NCBI RefSeq assembly: GCF_038051945.1
Contig: NZ_CP150302.1
Location: 5,580,001 to 5,644,000 of the forward strand
DNA length: 64,000 nucleotides
Origin: Paenibacillus sp. FSL H3-0469
GTDB taxonomy: Bacteria > Bacillota > Bacilli > Paenibacillales > Paenibacillaceae
Reading direction: 5' to 3'
The notes beneath the pieces were generated by a model. It made no database searches and was not told the DNA's origin. It saw only the letters and a program-made list of their open reading frames with translations. How positions within the stretch are numbered: the stretch's first letter is position 1; each line of letters starts with the position of its first letter. The translations under genes were made by a program, and so were the position numbers. Shown piece by piece: positions 1-7,776 of this stretch.

Positions 1-380
1 ATATCGGGGAGACTGGCGTGGACGAGCACTTCTCGCTGTTGTTGTCCTACGGCAATGGTGTATCTGCTTCACTCAACGCCGGCATCCGCCTGAATCTGGA
101 CGACGAAGCCTATATCTATGGGACGGAAGGCCGTATCGTGGTCAACGGCACCCTGGTTAATCCGAAGTCGGCCGAGCTCTACGTGAACGGAGAATTGGCG
201 GAGAGGTTCGAAGATGACCGTGATTCAGTCGGATACTGCTTCGAAGCCGAAGAGGTGGGCCGCTGCCTTCAAGCGGGACTGACTGAGAGTCCGGTAATGA
301 CGCTGGATGAATCCGTAGCCCTGATGAAGCTGTTGGATGAAGTACGGGCGCAGTGGGGACTGAAGTACCCCGGCGAATAA
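1..380 (+). CDS. Gfo/Idh/MocA family oxidoreductase, C-terminal part (truncated by window start)
   Basis: The reading frame is open from the first bases (ATC at 3) and ends with TAA at 378-380, so the N-terminal NAD(P)-binding Rossmann domain lies outside the window. What remains is about 125 residues of the alpha/beta C-terminal substrate domain. Features typical of the family are the stretch DEHFSLLLSYGNGVSASL, then YIYGTEGRIVV (the returning beta-sheet strands) and a terminal helix with ESVALMKLLDEVRAQWG. A GTG at 18 is in frame but should not be read as the start, because the frame continues upstream. The family oxidises or epimerises sugars and inositols. The substrate cannot be told from this fragment. 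The next gene starts 36 bp downstream and may be co-transcribed. Confidence 0.8.
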   Translation, partial: IGETGVDEHFSLLLSYGNGVSASLNAGIRLNLDDEAYIYGTEGRIVVNGTLVNPKSAELYVNGELAERFEDDRDSVGYCFEAEEVGRCLQAGLTESPVMTLDESVALMKLLDEVRAQWGLKYPGE

Positions 381-416
381 GTGGCGGCAGGAAGCTTCCG
401 GGAAGGGGGAGAGCAA

Positions 417-1340
417 ATGACAGTGACGATGGACCGTTATCAGGGCTGCCTGCAGGGGCTGGCTACCGGGGATGCGCTGGGAACAACTGTAGAGTTCCAG
501 GCACCCGGAACCTTCAAGCCAATGACGGATATGGTCGGCGGCGGGGTATTTGGTCTGCAGCCTGGACAGTGGACGGACGACACCTCGATGGCGCTCTGTC
601 TGGCGGAGAGCCTGCTGACGGTGCAGGCCTTCGATCCGGCGGACCAGATGCAGCGGTATGTGAAGTGGTACCGCGAGGGAGCGCTGAGCAGCACAGGCCG
701 GTGCTTTGACATCGGCAACGCAACGCGCGAAGCGCTGCACCGGTATGAAGCCAGCGGGGAGGCGTACAGCGGGTCAGAGGACCCGTTCTCTGCCGGGAAC
801 GGGTCGATTATGCGGTTGGCTCCGGTAGTAATGTACTACGCGGAGCAGCCCGCTGAAGCGATCCGCTATGCGGGAATGAGCTCAAGAACGACGCACGGGG
901 CCGCCGAGTGTCTGGCTGCCTGTCGTCTGCTTGCGGCGTACATCCTTGCGGGGCTGCATGGCCGGAGCAAGCAGGAGCTGCTGGCGCCGGATGCTTTTGG
1001 CGAATGGCTGGATGAAGATACGCTGACGCCGCATATGCTGAACATCCAGCAAGGCTCCTATAAGCTGAAGGAGCCGCCGCAGATTCAGGGCTCGGGCTAT
1101 GTCGTGGAGTCGCTGGAAGCCGCGCTGTGGGCATTCCATAAGTCGGACAGCTTCGTAGAAGGCGCGCTGCTCGCCGTGAATCTCGGCAATGACGCCGACA
1201 CCACCGGTGCTATCTACGGCCAGATCGCCGGAGCCTACTACGGGCTCAGCGGCATTCCTGCCGAATGGAGCCGCAAGCTGGCGCTGCGCGGGCTGATCAG
1301 CGACTACGCGGGGCGGCTGTTTACGGAGCGGGTGAAGTAA
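417..1340 (+). CDS. ADP-ribosylglycohydrolase family protein
   Basis: A 307-aa protein of the ADP-ribosylglycohydrolase (DraG/ARH) fold, which removes ADP-ribose from proteins or small molecules using two bound Mg/Mn ions. Family marks are GDALGTTVEF near the N-terminus, QWTDDTSMAL (the first metal-binding D-D-T), GNGSIMRLAPV in the middle and LGNDADTTGAIYGQIAGA near the C-terminus (second metal cluster, D-A-D-T). The length is normal for the family. ATG 417 is chosen because a GGGGGAGAG ribosome site lies just upstream; an in-frame GTG at 381 lacks one. The frame follows the truncated oxidoreductase by 36 bp, so the two may form an operon, and a hairpin terminator follows. The target is unknown. 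Many bacterial relatives sit in sugar-catabolism operons, so the substrate may be a nucleotide-sugar-like small molecule rather than a protein. Confidence 0.9.
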   Translation: MTVTMDRYQGCLQGLATGDALGTTVEFQAPGTFKPMTDMVGGGVFGLQPGQWTDDTSMALCLAESLLTVQAFDPADQMQRYVKWYREGALSSTGRCFDIGNATREALHRYEASGEAYSGSEDPFSAGNGSIMRLAPVVMYYAEQPAEAIRYAGMSSRTTHGAAECLAACRLLAAYILAGLHGRSKQELLAPDAFGEWLDEDTLTPHMLNIQQGSYKLKEPPQIQGSGYVVESLEAALWAFHKSDSFVEGALLAVNLGNDADTTGAIYGQIAGAYYGLSGIPAEWSRKLALRGLISDYAGRLFTERVK

Positions 1341-1366
1341 CAGTAAGCGGGAATAAACGGTATGAG

Positions 1367-1406
1367 ATAGGCTGGGTGCTTGTGTTGAGCGCTCAGCCTA
1401 TTTTTT
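1367..1406 (+). terminator. Rho-independent terminator after the ADP-ribosylglycohydrolase gene
   Basis: The arms ATAGGCTG and CAGCCTAT form a perfect 8-bp stem around a 19-nt loop and are followed by a run of six T. It lies 27 bp after the stop codon. Confidence 0.85.
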
Positions 1407-1472
1407 GTGCAGAGCATCTGTACAACTAAATTTGCCTGAATGGTTGAGAACCGAGGGATAGAGGTGTTTTAG

Positions 1473-1757
1473 ATGTACGAAATACAACTAAACCGCCATT
1501 CGATGGTACATCAGAGGATACAGTTGTACAGAATGCACCCACCGCCGAATTCTAGGCTTGAATGGAAAGCCGCTGATTGTATTTCCTGCAATAGAAAACT
1601 CATATTTGACCATGAAATGAGATTCTATTGTATTTCGTACAGTGGAATGTGGCATTTTGGGCGAAAGGTGGTCTTTATTCAAAATTCAATTGTACCGAAT
1701 ACAATAGATTCTATCTCGAAGCTCTTTTTACAGCATTCCGTTGTACAAAATACAGTT
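1473..1757. repeat. Array of six TTGTAC-N-GAATACAA-type motifs, paired at 51 bp
   Basis: The spacer between two convergent genes contains six copies of a short imperfect palindrome, consensus TTGTACNRAATACAA. Copies at 1473, 1524, 1690 and 1741 are direct and those at 1577 and 1628 are reversed. Within each pair (1473/1524, 1577/1628, 1690/1741) the spacing is exactly 51 bp. An open frame of 105 codons crosses the region, but it has no ribosome site and its peptide only mirrors the repeats, so it is not called as a gene. No promoter was recognised here. Confidence 0.75.
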
Positions 1758-1813
1758 ACTAACGTTCCAGCGTCAACAGCATCCATATAATTGTTGCGGG
1801 AGTGAGGCGCTAG

Positions 1814-2515
1814 TTACTTTTTTCGGAACAAGGCCGTCCACAGAAAATCTTCACCAAAGAGGTTCTCACTTTGCTCCGTCTGGCGCATCCGCCGGAACCT
1901 GATATTCTCGAAACTGCCGAAGAATGTCTTGAGCTGTTCCTCCGTGAACCCTAATCCGCCTCTCATCCGCCGCTGACGGTAGACCTCCCAATCGGTGATC
2001 TCTGCACCCATGGAGCCTGCTGCGAAGCAGGTTAAGCCGAAATACCCGCCTGGCTTCAGCGTATGATTGAGCAGCTCCAGATAAGTGGCTCTGCGGTGGG
2101 GATAGATGTGATGGAAGCATCCGCTGTCATAGATGAGGTCGCAACTCTCAGATGCAAGATCCAGATCAAAGATATTCCCGCAATGAAAATTCACCTCAAC
2201 CCGATGTGCCGCCGCACGCTCCAATCCCCAATCAATCGCTGTCTGAGAGATATCCACAGCATCCAATTTACAGCCCTGCTGGGCCATATAGACCGCATTT
2301 CTGCCGCCCCCGCAGCCTAGCTCAAGCACCCGACCCGGTACTATATCCCCTTCGCTGAAGTATTCCACCAGATTCTCATCGGGACAATCCCGAAAAAAAG
2401 GAATGCTCTTCTCCTTATCCGCATAGAATCCATCCCACCACTCCCCCTCCTCCCGGAAAAAAGAGTCGAGCATTCTCAACGTGTCCTCATGGCTATAAAT
2501 CGTTTCATCTTTCAT
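1814..2515 (-). CDS. Class I SAM-dependent methyltransferase
   Basis: A 233-aa protein with a Rossmann-type methyltransferase domain. Motif I is VLELGCGGGRNAVYMAQQG (SAM binding), followed by an acidic residue at the end of strand 2 (LDAVDIS) and a motif-IV-like region DLIYDSGCFHHIYPHRR. GYFGLTCFA is the motif-VI strand. The start is taken as ATG 2515, which reads MKDETIYSHE. An AGGAG lies 12 nt upstream, slightly far, so a TTG nine bases upstream (2524) is possible; the frame is open to 2575. It is transcribed against its neighbours. The methyl acceptor is unknown; the family includes small-molecule and tellurite/thiopurine-like methyltransferases. Confidence 0.85.
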   Translation of the reverse strand: MKDETIYSHEDTLRMLDSFFREEGEWWDGFYADKEKSIPFFRDCPDENLVEYFSEGDIVPGRVLELGCGGGRNAVYMAQQGCKLDAVDISQTAIDWGLERAAAHRVEVNFHCGNIFDLDLASESCDLIYDSGCFHHIYPHRRATYLELLNHTLKPGGYFGLTCFAAGSMGAEITDWEVYRQRRMRGGLGFTEEQLKTFFGSFENIRFRRMRQTEQSENLFGEDFLWTALFRKK

Positions 2516-2581
2516 TCTTTTCAAGGTCTCCTTTCCAGTCAGCTTGCGGCAACCCAAATGTACACTATGAGACAATCCAGG

Positions 2582-2635
2582 CAGTAGCTCTCCTAAGTTA
2601 TGTTACATTATTCCGCGAATAGAGTCTGTGCGGTA
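2582..2635. repeat. Dispersed ~55-bp element, copy A
   Basis: This stretch aligns with 25672-25726 at about four bases in five. Shared blocks are CTCCTAA, TTATGTTA, TATTCCG, AATA and TCTGTGCGGT, in the same order and spacing. Copy A lies upstream of the minus-strand methyltransferase gene; copy B lies upstream of a plus-strand nucleotidyltransferase gene and there includes a TATAAT-like box. The rest of the 240-bp spacer (2636-2816) holds a small GC hairpin (CCCGGC/GCCGGG near 2760) but no promoter I can defend. Confidence 0.6.
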
Positions 2636-2816
2636 AATTCAATAGCACCTAAAAAAAGCACACCTCCAGGTTGAACAGAAAGGCGGAAAACTTGAAGTTT
2701 TTTAGGAAATCTCCGGTGGCGGATGGCAAAGTGCGCGCGCTAAGATGAAAGCACAGCAGCCCGGCACCTACGCCGGGTTAAGCCACTAAGAGCATTATTC
2801 AGACGGAGGTTATCGC

Positions 2817-4721
2817 ATGAGCATGGAACAAGCCGGTTCACTTAGAGGCATCGCCAATATGGAGCGTTTTGATCTCCTGCCGCTGCTGCGGGACGGCGTG
2901 CAGGTGCATTATGAGGGAAGCATCGACAAGCAGGGCTTTAATGCCGACTGGGATTGGTGGCTGTACCGGGAAGGGGAGGAGTGGGTTATTTTTGACTGTG
3001 ACGGCCCGGGGTGCATTTACAATTTGGTGCAGCACAGATATCCTGACAGCCCGGAGCCGACGTTCCGTTTCTACTTCGATCATGAGCGGGAGCCGCGATT
3101 CGTAATCAAGCCGTCAGAGTTCGGCAGCAGAGCGCCGTTCCTGAAGCCGCTGGCAGACGCCTACCTGGGACCGGAGGACGGAGGGCGGGGACCGATCCGG
3201 GTTGTGCGCAGCTTCGTGCCGATGCCGTTTGCCGGGGCATGCAGAATTACCTCGGATATCCGGCTGAAGGGGGCGGGGAAGGGTGACGGGGGCTGGGGTC
3301 ATGTCGTCTATCACACCTACAGCTCGGCGGAAGACATCGTAACCTTCACGGGAAAAGAAGACTACAGCCGGCTGACCGCCATGTGGAGCACGGCCGGACA
3401 AGATCCAAAGCCGGACGCCGGCAGTGAATCCCGGCTGCACCAGGGGCTTGTGCTCGAACCTGGCGCAGCGGCAATTGTACTGAACGAAACGGCACAGGGC
3501 AGCGTTGCTTCCATTCAGGCCATTACGGAGTCCTGGACCCCGGAATTGCTGGGCGATATCTGGATAAGAGCGACCTGGGACAGACATGAACGCCCGGATA
3601 TCGATTGTCCGGTGGGCATTTTGTTCGGCAATGAGCTGGGGCTGAACCCGGTTGGCGTTCTGTCCCACGGGATTACCGGGGACGGGCGCGGATATAACTA
3701 TTTTGCCATGCCTTATTGGGAGAGCGCCGTGATCGAACTGGTGAACAAAGGGAAGCATACAATCACATTCAAAGAGTGGGAAATCCGGGTCACGCAGGAG
3801 CGGAATCCGCTCTATCAGCGCAGCCAGACCGGTTACTTCCGCTCTTCGGAGTATTACAGCCGGAAGGCGTCTCCGGGCACGGACAGCATCATCGGCCGGC
3901 TTACGGGGAGAGGGCATCTGGTGGCGGGCCATGTGACCGGATACACGCGGAGACCAGGGACCATCAGCTGCGAGGGCGATGTGCGGGTGCATATTGACGG
4001 CATCGCCACCCCGCAGGTGGAGAGTGACGGGTCCGAGAGCTGGGTCTGCTACGGCTGGGGCTTCCCGACGCCGCCTGAGAGCAATCCTGCAAGCGCCTAT
4101 GACGGCTTGCCCGACAATCCCTGGTCCATGGTCCGGCTGTGCAGCGGGGACTGGTATCCGTTCCAGACAGAGCTTGTCTTCGGGATTGAAGCCGGGGAGT
4201 TTAACAACCAGTATCTGGAGCATTCGGGAGCGCTGCTGTATTATGGCGTGGATGAACCAGGGATGGTGCTGACGGATGAGCTCGACATCGGCAGCAAAGC
4301 ATCGGAGGGCGCACATGAGTACCGGAGCGAAGGCAGCCGGGGCTACTACACGCTTGAAAGCTACTATGAAGGTGACCAGGACGATGTCGTCATCGCCGAC
4401 ACCGGGCACGAAACGGAAGGCGCCAGCGAATTCACCGTGACTGTGCACGAAGACAACCGCGGCGTCAGGCTGCGGCGCAGGAGCGATCAGATGACCGGCA
4501 GGCAGAAGGCGGACGTCTTGGTGGACGGCGTGAAGGTCGAAGAACGAAGCTGGTATTACCCGGACCGCAATCCGTACAAACGCTGGCTGGAGGATGAATT
4601 CGATATCCCGGAGAAGTATACGGCAGGCAAACGGCATCTGCGCATCCGGCTGGAATTCGTCCAGGAAGGCGAAGCCAGAGTCTGGAACGAGTTCAGGTAC
4701 TGGGTGTATTCAATGCTGTAG
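2817..4721 (+). CDS. GH172 (DUF2961) family glycoside hydrolase
   Basis: A 634-aa cytoplasmic-looking protein without signal peptide. The N-terminal half carries DUF2961 features: a GPGCIYNLVQ segment after an acidic strand (VIFDCDGPG), a YFD motif (FRFYFDHEREP) and the pattern VVYHTYSSAEDIVTFTG. The C-terminal half is beta-rich. DUF2961 now defines GH172, whose characterised members act on D-arabinofuranosides or fructofuranosides (established knowledge of the family, not visible here). The start ATG 2817 follows GGAGG (2803-2807). It opens the carbohydrate locus and is followed after 25 bp by a DUF4038 hydrolase, so co-transcription is likely. Cytoplasmic location suggests it acts on imported oligosaccharides. 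Family confidence is good; substrate is inference. Confidence 0.78.
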   Translation: MSMEQAGSLRGIANMERFDLLPLLRDGVQVHYEGSIDKQGFNADWDWWLYREGEEWVIFDCDGPGCIYNLVQHRYPDSPEPTFRFYFDHEREPRFVIKPSEFGSRAPFLKPLADAYLGPEDGGRGPIRVVRSFVPMPFAGACRITSDIRLKGAGKGDGGWGHVVYHTYSSAEDIVTFTGKEDYSRLTAMWSTAGQDPKPDAGSESRLHQGLVLEPGAAAIVLNETAQGSVASIQAITESWTPELLGDIWIRATWDRHERPDIDCPVGILFGNELGLNPVGVLSHGITGDGRGYNYFAMPYWESAVIELVNKGKHTITFKEWEIRVTQERNPLYQRSQTGYFRSSEYYSRKASPGTDSIIGRLTGRGHLVAGHVTGYTRRPGTISCEGDVRVHIDGIATPQVESDGSESWVCYGWGFPTPPESNPASAYDGLPDNPWSMVRLCSGDWYPFQTELVFGIEAGEFNNQYLEHSGALLYYGVDEPGMVLTDELDIGSKASEGAHEYRSEGSRGYYTLESYYEGDQDDVVIADTGHETEGASEFTVTVHEDNRGVRLRRRSDQMTGRQKADVLVDGVKVEERSWYYPDRNPYKRWLEDEFDIPEKYTAGKRHLRIRLEFVQEGEARVWNEFRYWVYSML

Positions 4722-4746
4722 ATCATACAAGGGGCGTGACAAAGGG

Positions 4747-6150
4747 ATGGAACACACGAACTTAAGCAACGAGTCTGAGTCTGATTTAAAAAATGCTTCG
4801 CTAACGCGCACGGAGCCCGGCAGCGGCGTAAACGGACTGAAGCCGCTGCGGGTCTCCGGGAACCGCCGCTACCTGGAGACGGCGGACGGCGCTCCGTTCT
4901 TCTGGCTCGGGGACACCGCCTGGGAGCTGTTCCACCGGCTGAGCCGCGAGGATGCCGGGCTGTATTTGCGCACCCGCGCTGAGCAGGGGTTCACAGTCAT
5001 ACAGGCAGTGCTGCTCGCCGAATTCGCTGGAGTCACAACCGGCAATGCCTACGGGCGGCTGCCGCTCGGGATGAATGACGAAGATCTGCCCGATCCGCAG
5101 CGTCCTGATCTGGACGGCCCGTATTCCTACTGGGATCACGTGGATTACATCCTCGACACCGCAGAGCGGTTAGGACTGTATATCGCCCTTCTGCCTACCT
5201 GGGGCGATAAGTTCAACCGGATCGGCGGCAAGGGGCCGGAAATTTTCACGGCGGATAACGCGGCCGCTTACGGCAGATGGCTTGGGGGCAGGTACAAGAC
5301 CCGGGCCAACGTGATTTGGGTGCTGGGCGGGGACCGGACGCTGACCACAAGCCTGCATTTCAACGTGGTGAACGGGATGGCCAGAGGGCTGAAGGAAGGC
5401 GGAGCCGAGCAGCTCATGACCTTCCACCCCAAAGGGGCGGAATCCTCGTCGCACCATCTGCATGATGAGGAATGGCTGGACTTCAATATGATCCAGTCAG
5501 GGCACGGGGAACGGGAGATCACTAATTACGTCAGAGTGCAGAGCGACTACGCCAGGGAGCCCGTCAAGCCGACAGTGGATGCCGAGCCCTGCTATGAAGA
5601 TATTCCGGTCAGTTTTAATGAAAAGAACGGCTATTTCGACGCAGCCGACGTCCGCCGGGCTGCCTATTATGCGATGTTATCCGGCGCGTTTGGCCACACC
5701 TACGGCCACCATTCGGTATGGTCGATGTGCGAAGGCAGGCACGACCCCTCAGGGTTCACGGAGCCCGGCACTTTTTTCATCATGTCCTGGCGTGAGGCGC
5801 TCCGCCGTCCGGGTGCGGAACAGATGCGGCATCTCCGCAAGCTGCTGGAGCCTTATCTAGGAGACGGCCTTGCACCGAACCAAAAGCTGATTGCCGCTAA
5901 CTTTGGCGGCGCCAACTTTATGACCGCTGCACAAACTTCTACAACCGCTTTCATTTATTGTCCGAACGGCTTGTATGTCGATGCCGCCATGGGTTATATT
6001 GAGGGCAAGGAAGCCGTGGCCTCCTGGTACTCTCCCAGGGAAGGGTTGATGATCCCCGGGGAACGGGTGCCGAACGAAGGTATACAACGCTTTGCTGCCC
6101 CGAACAGCGGAAGAGGAAATGACTGGGTACTCATACTAGAGGGGGTCTGA
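4747..6150 (+). CDS. Apiosidase-like DUF4038 glycoside hydrolase
   Basis: A 467-aa TIM-barrel-type protein without signal peptide. It has the DUF4038 (apiosidase-like) opening PLRVSGNRRYLETADGAPFFWLGDTAWELFHRL, with the conserved W-L-G-D-T-A-W-E core, then ANVIWVLGGDR (strand 4 region), VDAEPCYED (a strand-end acidic motif) and a C-terminal beta domain like the collagen-binding-type domain that follows DUF4038. The frame is open upstream into the preceding gene, but ATG 4747 is the credible start; GGGG lies about 10 nt before it. The family includes GH140 apiosidase acting on rhamnogalacturonan II side chains; specificity in this protein is unknown. The two-component genes begin 3 bp after its stop, consistent with one operon. 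Confidence 0.78.
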   Translation: MEHTNLSNESESDLKNASLTRTEPGSGVNGLKPLRVSGNRRYLETADGAPFFWLGDTAWELFHRLSREDAGLYLRTRAEQGFTVIQAVLLAEFAGVTTGNAYGRLPLGMNDEDLPDPQRPDLDGPYSYWDHVDYILDTAERLGLYIALLPTWGDKFNRIGGKGPEIFTADNAAAYGRWLGGRYKTRANVIWVLGGDRTLTTSLHFNVVNGMARGLKEGGAEQLMTFHPKGAESSSHHLHDEEWLDFNMIQSGHGEREITNYVRVQSDYAREPVKPTVDAEPCYEDIPVSFNEKNGYFDAADVRRAAYYAMLSGAFGHTYGHHSVWSMCEGRHDPSGFTEPGTFFIMSWREALRRPGAEQMRHLRKLLEPYLGDGLAPNQKLIAANFGGANFMTAAQTSTTAFIYCPNGLYVDAAMGYIEGKEAVASWYSPREGLMIPGERVPNEGIQRFAAPNSGRGNDWVLILEGV

Positions 6151-6153
6151 GGC

Positions 6154-7776
6154 ATGTATAAGGTGATGATCGTCGAGGACGAAATGCTCGTTCGGATCGG
6201 GCTTAAGAATTCGGTCGAATGGAGCAAATTCGATTTGGAAGTAACTGCCGATTTTCCGGATGGCCAGGCTGCTTGGGATTACTACGAGCGCGAGAAGCCC
6301 GATGTGGTCATTACCGATATTTGTATGCCCAAGATGGACGGCATGGAGCTTATTGCCAATATCCGCAAGACCGACAAGGATACACGGGTTGTTGTGCTGT
6401 CCTGTCTGGAAGAATTTGAGCTGGCGCGTAAGGCGCTGGCTCTTGACGTCTCCAGCTATATTCTGAAGCTGACGATGACCGAGCAGGAGATCGAGGATGT
6501 GCTGCGGCGGGTCAGGGAGGAGCTGGACCGCCAGGAGGACCGGAGCGGCGGACGGGAGGAGCCCGGCGTATCCCTATCCAGCCTGGAGCTGGTGAAGGAG
6601 AAGATGTTCAAGGATTTCCTGTTCTACCGGATCTTCTCGGCGCAGGAATTCGGCCGCTTCGCCGAGCAAAGCGGGCTGAGATTGTCCCCGGTGCGGCTCG
6701 CGGTCTGCGTGATGGAGGTGGACCGCTATGCGCTGCTTAAGGAGCGGTTCCGCGACGAGCACGGCCATCTGGTGAAGATGTCGCTGCTCAATATGCTGGG
6801 CGAAATCCTGTCCGCCCACCGCAGAGGGGAAGCGTTTCAGATCAACGACCGGCATTATGCGCTCGTCATGCCTTTTGCCGACATGCTGTCCGAGCAGGCG
6901 ATCGTCAAGGAGATCGGGACCATCCTCGGTCAGATCCAGGAGATGATCTCCCTGTATTTCAACAGCTCGGTATCGTTTGGCATCAGCGGCATCCGCGGCG
7001 GTTACGATGCGCTGCCGAAGCTGTACGCCGAGGCGCAGCACGCGCTGGAGTGCAAATTCATCTCTGGACCGGGACTGCATCACCGCGGCACCCGGAGGCC
7101 CGACTCGTCGGGCGTGCGGACCCGGCTTGCGCTCCTGCGGAAGAACGCCTCCATCCGCGAGCTGCTCTCCCCCTTGAAGCAGAAGGAATATGATGCCTAT
7201 CTGGATGTGTTCGAGCGGGAGGTTGAAGGAGAGCGGAAGACGCTGGAAATGATGCTGTTCCAGTTCGTCCAGTGGATCAGCACCAATCTGTACGATGACA
7301 GCCACAACGAACGAACCCTGCTGATCAGCATCACCGAGAATCTGGAGGACTGCGATACGCTGCCCGATATGCTGGACGAGGTGAATGCTTATATTGAGAC
7401 GCTGGCCGAATATATTAGTAACCGCTTACAGATGAGCGATGAAATTACGCGGGCCATCCAGTACATCAAACGCCACTACACGGAAAATATCAGCCTGCAA
7501 AACGTTGCCGACCATGTCGGCCTGAGCTTCAGCTACTTAAGCAATCTGTTCCGCAAAGAGCTGCAGATTTCCTATATCGACTATTTGAACCGCTACCGGA
7601 TCGAGCGGGCGAAGGAGCTGCTGGCTGAGAGCCAGTTGAAATCATCCGATGTCGCCGTCCAGGTCGGTTTTTCCCCTGAATATACGTACTTCAGCAAGGT
7701 GTTCAAGAAAATCACGGGCCTAGGCCCGAATGAATACCGCAGACAGCTTCTGTCCGGGCCGAAGAGGAGAGCATGA
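6154..7776 (+). CDS. YesN-type response regulator with AraC DNA-binding domain
   Basis: A 540-aa regulator. Residues 1-120 are a receiver domain with the phosphoacceptor Asp55 in VITDICMPKMDG and a C-terminal Lys in SSYILKLTM. The middle 250 residues are the variable regulatory region common in YesN-like proteins. The last 100 residues are a double helix-turn-helix AraC domain (ISLQNVADHVGLSFSYLSNLFRKEL and the final GFSPEYTYFSKVFKKITGLGPNEYR). Its start lies 3 bp after the DUF4038 gene, and its TGA overlaps the ATG of the kinase gene (ATGA). It probably activates the transporter and glycosidase genes downstream when the kinase senses the sugar. Confidence 0.93.
   Translation: MYKVMIVEDEMLVRIGLKNSVEWSKFDLEVTADFPDGQAAWDYYEREKPDVVITDICMPKMDGMELIANIRKTDKDTRVVVLSCLEEFELARKALALDVSSYILKLTMTEQEIEDVLRRVREELDRQEDRSGGREEPGVSLSSLELVKEKMFKDFLFYRIFSAQEFGRFAEQSGLRLSPVRLAVCVMEVDRYALLKERFRDEHGHLVKMSLLNMLGEILSAHRRGEAFQINDRHYALVMPFADMLSEQAIVKEIGTILGQIQEMISLYFNSSVSFGISGIRGGYDALPKLYAEAQHALECKFISGPGLHHRGTRRPDSSGVRTRLALLRKNASIRELLSPLKQKEYDAYLDVFEREVEGERKTLEMMLFQFVQWISTNLYDDSHNERTLLISITENLEDCDTLPDMLDEVNAYIETLAEYISNRLQMSDEITRAIQYIKRHYTENISLQNVADHVGLSFSYLSNLFRKELQISYIDYLNRYRIERAKELLAESQLKSSDVAVQVGFSPEYTYFSKVFKKITGLGPNEYRRQLLSGPKRRA

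Noticed and set aside
1473..1790. A 105-codon plus-strand gene
   Set aside because: No ribosome site; the peptide mirrors the palindromic motifs.
2736..2760. A second cre site (TGAAAGCACAGCAG) before the GH172 gene
   Set aside because: The central CG is missing and the match is weak.
3114..4637. A 507-codon minus-strand gene
   Set aside because: Antisense shadow of the GH172 gene with no recognisable domain or ribosome site; the similar 8235-9743 frame is rejected likewise.
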